A stretch of DNA of 7,864 bases from PWND01 sp964601515 (GTDB lineage: Bacteria > Bacteroidota > Bacteroidia > Bacteroidales > UBA7960): positions 1-7,864 of the forward strand of contig CAZRNU010000137.1 of assembly GCA_964601515.1 (NCBI GenBank). The letters are read 5' to 3'. Positions 5,656-7,864 of the stretch are shown here, in pieces. The position numbers and the translations under genes are program-made. The stretch's first letter is position 1; each line of letters begins with the position of its first letter. The notes under the pieces are model-generated. The model saw nothing but the letters and a program-made list of their open reading frames with translations, did not search any database and was not told where the DNA came from.

Positions 5656-6711
5656 ATGGAATTTACAACTCAATTATTATATCCGATAGATCAAGCATTA
5701 CTGGCTCTAATGATTTTTGTTATTATGCTGGGAATGGGTGCCAGTCTGACTATTGACGACTTTAAAGCAGTTTTTAGAAGTCCGCGTGGAATTTTTATTG
5801 GTTTCGTTTCTCAATTTGGCTTTATGCCGTTTATTGCTTTTGCACTAGGATACATCCTGAATCTTGAACCTGCATTTGCAATCTCTCTTATTCTTATTGG
5901 TTGTTTGCCGGGTGGTACTACCTCAAATATGTTTACATATTTTTCGAGAGGATCTGTAGCTCTAAGTATATCCATGACTACTGCATCTACAGTTGTGGCA
6001 ATTTTTATGATGCCGATTCTTTTAAATCTATACTCTGTCGGATATACAAGCCAGATTACCGCACAATTACAGGCAGCCGGCTCAGATACAGTATTTGTTA
6101 TACCTACAGGAAATATAATTACTTCTTTAATATTGGTTCTTGTTCCGGTTGCTATCGGAATGTTTATTAGAAGAAAATGGGCTGATTGGGCAAAAACAGC
6201 TGAAGATACTGCCGGATTTATGGGTATGATAGTAATCCTGTACCTTATTGGCACTGCATTCATCAGGCATGGTAAGTTGTTTTTACAAACCCCTGTTGAA
6301 GTATATATTGGAGCTATCTCCATTGGGATAATAGGTTTCTTCTTTGGATATATTTTGTCACGTCTTTTAGGTATTGCACCAATTTTTCAAAGGGCAATAT
6401 CACTTGAAACAGGTATTCAAAACGGACCTCTTTCATTTGCTGTAATTTTGCTAAGTTTTTCAGAGCCTATACAAAGTCAAATGATTTGGCTTGCAATTCT
6501 TTATTCTACATTTATTGTGATTAGTTCTTCAATTATAACTCTGATATTCCGAAAAATTGGGGCTTTTGATTATGATATTTATAGAAATACTCTGATACAC
6601 AACCGCTTGTTCGGTGAGAAATATTTTACTCATTATCCAAAAAACTTTCTCCCAAAAAGAGTTGCTAAAGACCCAAGTCAGGGAAATGCACCGGCTCAGA
6701 AAAGAAAGTAA
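5656..6711 (+). CDS. Bile acid:sodium symporter family (BASS/SLC10-like) transporter
   Basis: An inner-membrane carrier of the SBF family, expected to import an organic anion with Na+. The 351 aa show about nine hydrophobic stretches (roughly 14-31, 44-68, 72-86, 100-126, 147-170, 187-204, 216-236, 243-268, 274-298). The signatures GCLPGGTTSN (82-91) and ETGIQNGP (251-258) are present. Ser90, Asn91, Ser104, Thr108, Glu251 and Gln255 fall where the bacterial ASBT homologue has Na+ ligands (Ser114, Asn115, Ser128, Thr132, Glu260 and Gln264, from memory), so sodium coupling looks intact. After the last membrane segment there is a tail of about 50 residues, first aromatic, then basic (ending QKRK), longer than usual. 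It starts 5 bases after the synthetase stop with no promoter between them. The substrate could be a bile-acid-like compound, a keto acid such as pantoate, or another carboxylate. Confidence 0.9.
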   Translation: MEFTTQLLYPIDQALLALMIFVIMLGMGASLTIDDFKAVFRSPRGIFIGFVSQFGFMPFIAFALGYILNLEPAFAISLILIGCLPGGTTSNMFTYFSRGSVALSISMTTASTVVAIFMMPILLNLYSVGYTSQITAQLQAAGSDTVFVIPTGNIITSLILVLVPVAIGMFIRRKWADWAKTAEDTAGFMGMIVILYLIGTAFIRHGKLFLQTPVEVYIGAISIGIIGFFFGYILSRLLGIAPIFQRAISLETGIQNGPLSFAVILLSFSEPIQSQMIWLAILYSTFIVISSSIITLIFRKIGAFDYDIYRNTLIHNRLFGEKYFTHYPKNFLPKRVAKDPSQGNAPAQKRK

Positions 6712-6736
6712 AAAGTGAGATTATTCATTCACTTTT
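6711..6736. terminator. Weak hairpin at the convergent gene ends
   Basis: AAAAGTGA (6711-6718) and TCACTTTT (6729-6736) form an 8-bp stem around a 10-base loop. It overlaps the last base of the transporter stop and the final codons of the opposite gene. On the - strand it is followed by T-rich sequence, so it may end the helix-hairpin-helix transcript. On the + strand the only T's are within the stem. It is GC-poor and tentative. Confidence 0.35.
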
Positions 6737-7653
6737 AAATATGGATAAATTTTGAGGTAAGAATTTTCATCTATAAGTGCGGATTTCTTTATTTCTTCAA
6801 CGCTTTTATATTTGCCATGCTGCTTACGCATCATTACGATTGAATTTGCAACGTTTTTTGTAATATATGGGTGGCTGTATAATTCATCAAATTCTGCGGT
6901 ATTGATGTTTATTTTCCTTATTTGGTTATCTGTAATTATATTTTCTTTGATAGAATTATATCTTAAAGTATCTATCCCAAAAACTTCTAGTAGCTGCTCT
7001 GTAGAGTGAAATCCTCCAAGTAATTCTCTGTATTTTATTATTCGCCTGCTAAATGCTTGCCCTATCCCTTTTAGTTTTGTCAATTCAACTGAATCAGCTT
7101 GGTTAATATTTATAAGCTCAGGTTCGAAATGCTTTCGTGCTTTTTGTTTCGAGTGAATTTCTTCATGTGAAATACCAGCCATATTCTGAAACTGTGTTTT
7201 TTCTTCATTTGAGGTTTGATTTATAATGATATATGGTTCAATTTCATTATAAAGAGCATCTGTTATCCCATAAATCTTTTTTAAGTCTTCTTTCTTTGAA
7301 AAAATTCCTCCGGATTTTCTGAAATTATTTATAGTATTTGAAAGCCTGGCAGAAAACCCCATGTTGATTAATTCATCTGGACTAATTGAATTTGGGTCGA
7401 AGGGTTGTAGTTTTTTTATTGCTGTATTTGAACTTGTTCTTCTGTGCGTTATATCTATATCTTCATTTTGCTTTGATAAATTTAGTGTTTCAAGTTCTTC
7501 AATAATTTTTAGAAACTCAGAGTAATCTCTTTTCGAGGGCTGAGACATGCTTTTATAAACCGTAGGAGCTATTAATACAATAAACATCAAAGCCAGCAAT
7601 ACTATTATGCCCTTACGTTCATTTCTGGAAAATGTGAATAGGTCTTTTAGCAT
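6721..7653 (-). CDS. Membrane-anchored helix-hairpin-helix protein (ComEA-related)
   Basis: The 310 aa have a short basic N-terminus with FSRNERKG (8-15), a family-like opening in Bacteroidota. One membrane segment follows (about 16-33), then a charged linker and three helix-hairpin-helix (HhH) modules at about 85-143, 181-240 and 247-306. The second is canonical: ININQADSVELTKLKGIG (181-198), then a basic helix and LLGGF. The first has a looser hairpin (NMGFSARL), and the third (HPYITKNVA) lacks the GIG turn. HhH modules bind DNA backbone non-specifically. Basic residues before the membrane segment suggest the N-terminus is inside and the modules are in the periplasm, as in the competence DNA receptor ComEA. 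A role in DNA uptake is inference; no other competence gene is nearby. Its stop is 9 bases from the convergent transporter gene. No Shine-Dalgarno is visible. Confidence 0.8.
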   Translation of the reverse strand: MLKDLFTFSRNERKGIIVLLALMFIVLIAPTVYKSMSQPSKRDYSEFLKIIEELETLNLSKQNEDIDITHRRTSSNTAIKKLQPFDPNSISPDELINMGFSARLSNTINNFRKSGGIFSKKEDLKKIYGITDALYNEIEPYIIINQTSNEEKTQFQNMAGISHEEIHSKQKARKHFEPELININQADSVELTKLKGIGQAFSRRIIKYRELLGGFHSTEQLLEVFGIDTLRYNSIKENIITDNQIRKININTAEFDELYSHPYITKNVANSIVMMRKQHGKYKSVEEIKKSALIDENSYLKIYPYLKVNE

Positions 7654-7732
7654 TTTATTGTATCAGGTCTTTTGTCTTTAGAATCGGAATTTTGGGATAT
7701 AAAATGTTTTGAATTGTGTTTAAAAAACTCTG

Positions 7733-7763
7733 CAAAATTATACAAACAAATTAAAAAAAACAA
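7733..7763 (-). promoter_or_regulatory. Candidate promoter for the helix-hairpin-helix gene
   Basis: On the - strand TAATTTTG (complement of 7733-7740) matches TAnnTTTG and is followed by C. A TTG (complement of 7761-7763) lies 20 bases upstream in -33 position. The leader would be about 75 bases. Confidence 0.5.
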
Positions 7764-7768
7764 CAAAG

Positions 7769-7815
7769 CAGTAAAAAACGCATACAAAAAATTATTTACT
7801 TACAGCTTTTTACTG
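7769..7815. repeat. 9-bp inverted repeat in the right-hand noncoding end
   Basis: CAGTAAAAA (7769-7777) and TTTTTACTG (7807-7815) are perfect inverted copies 29 bases apart, just upstream of the candidate promoter of the helix-hairpin-helix gene. Apart from this and the promoter, I see nothing in 7654-7864. Confidence 0.4.
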
Positions 7816-7864
7816 TTGCCCACCCCTAAGAAACTAGACTAAAAGTACTAATAAAAATCGTACT

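Noticed and set aside
5811..6323. Minus-strand open frame of 170 codons inside the transporter gene
   Set aside because: Fully antisense to a well-supported membrane protein, with no recognisable motif; a shadow of biased codon use.
7816..7864. Possible gene or RNA at the right edge
   Set aside because: Too short and without a start, motif or structure that can be supported.

Overview
The window looks like an ordinary chromosomal stretch from a low-GC member of the Bacteroidota. Three things point there. A type IX secretion (T9SS) sorting domain ends the first gene. Promoter-like sequences match the Bacteroidota -7 consensus TAnnTTTG. Most start codons have A/T-rich leaders with no Shine-Dalgarno sequence. 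I cannot name a genus. I see no tRNA, rRNA, CRISPR array, insertion sequence, phage gene or defence system.

Layout, left to right. (1) Bases 2-1219 (+) hold the 3' part of a large secreted T9SS cargo protein with propeller-like repeats; its start lies outside the window. (2) A 257-base gap carries a short CCCCTATTT tandem repeat, a good promoter and an unusually strong Shine-Dalgarno. (3) Bases 1477-2703 (+) encode ornithine aminotransferase, ending at a strong bidirectional terminator. (4) Bases 2780-3526 (-) encode a Mn-type superoxide dismutase with a signal peptide. (5) The 198-base divergent region 3527-3724 is rich in dyad symmetry: two face-to-face -7 boxes, a 10-bp inverted repeat around them and a perfect 18-bp palindrome downstream. 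(6) Bases 3725-5650 (+) encode a long-chain acyl-CoA synthetase, followed 5 bases later by a bile acid:sodium symporter-family transporter (5656-6711, +), which is very probably an operon. (7) Bases 6721-7653 (-) encode a membrane-anchored helix-hairpin-helix protein related to ComEA, convergent with the transporter and only 9 bases from it. (8) Bases 7654-7864 hold its probable promoter and no recognisable gene.

How the genes relate. The only clear functional pair is the transporter plus acyl-CoA synthetase, which together suggest Na+-driven uptake of an organic acid and its trapping as a CoA thioester. The superoxide dismutase shares its upstream region with that operon and may be regulated in opposition to it. 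Ornithine aminotransferase, the T9SS cargo and the helix-hairpin-helix protein appear to be independent units. I found no convincing new multi-gene system. The best leads are the symmetric control region at 3619-3690, the synthetase-transporter pair, and a possible second start in the superoxide dismutase gene.
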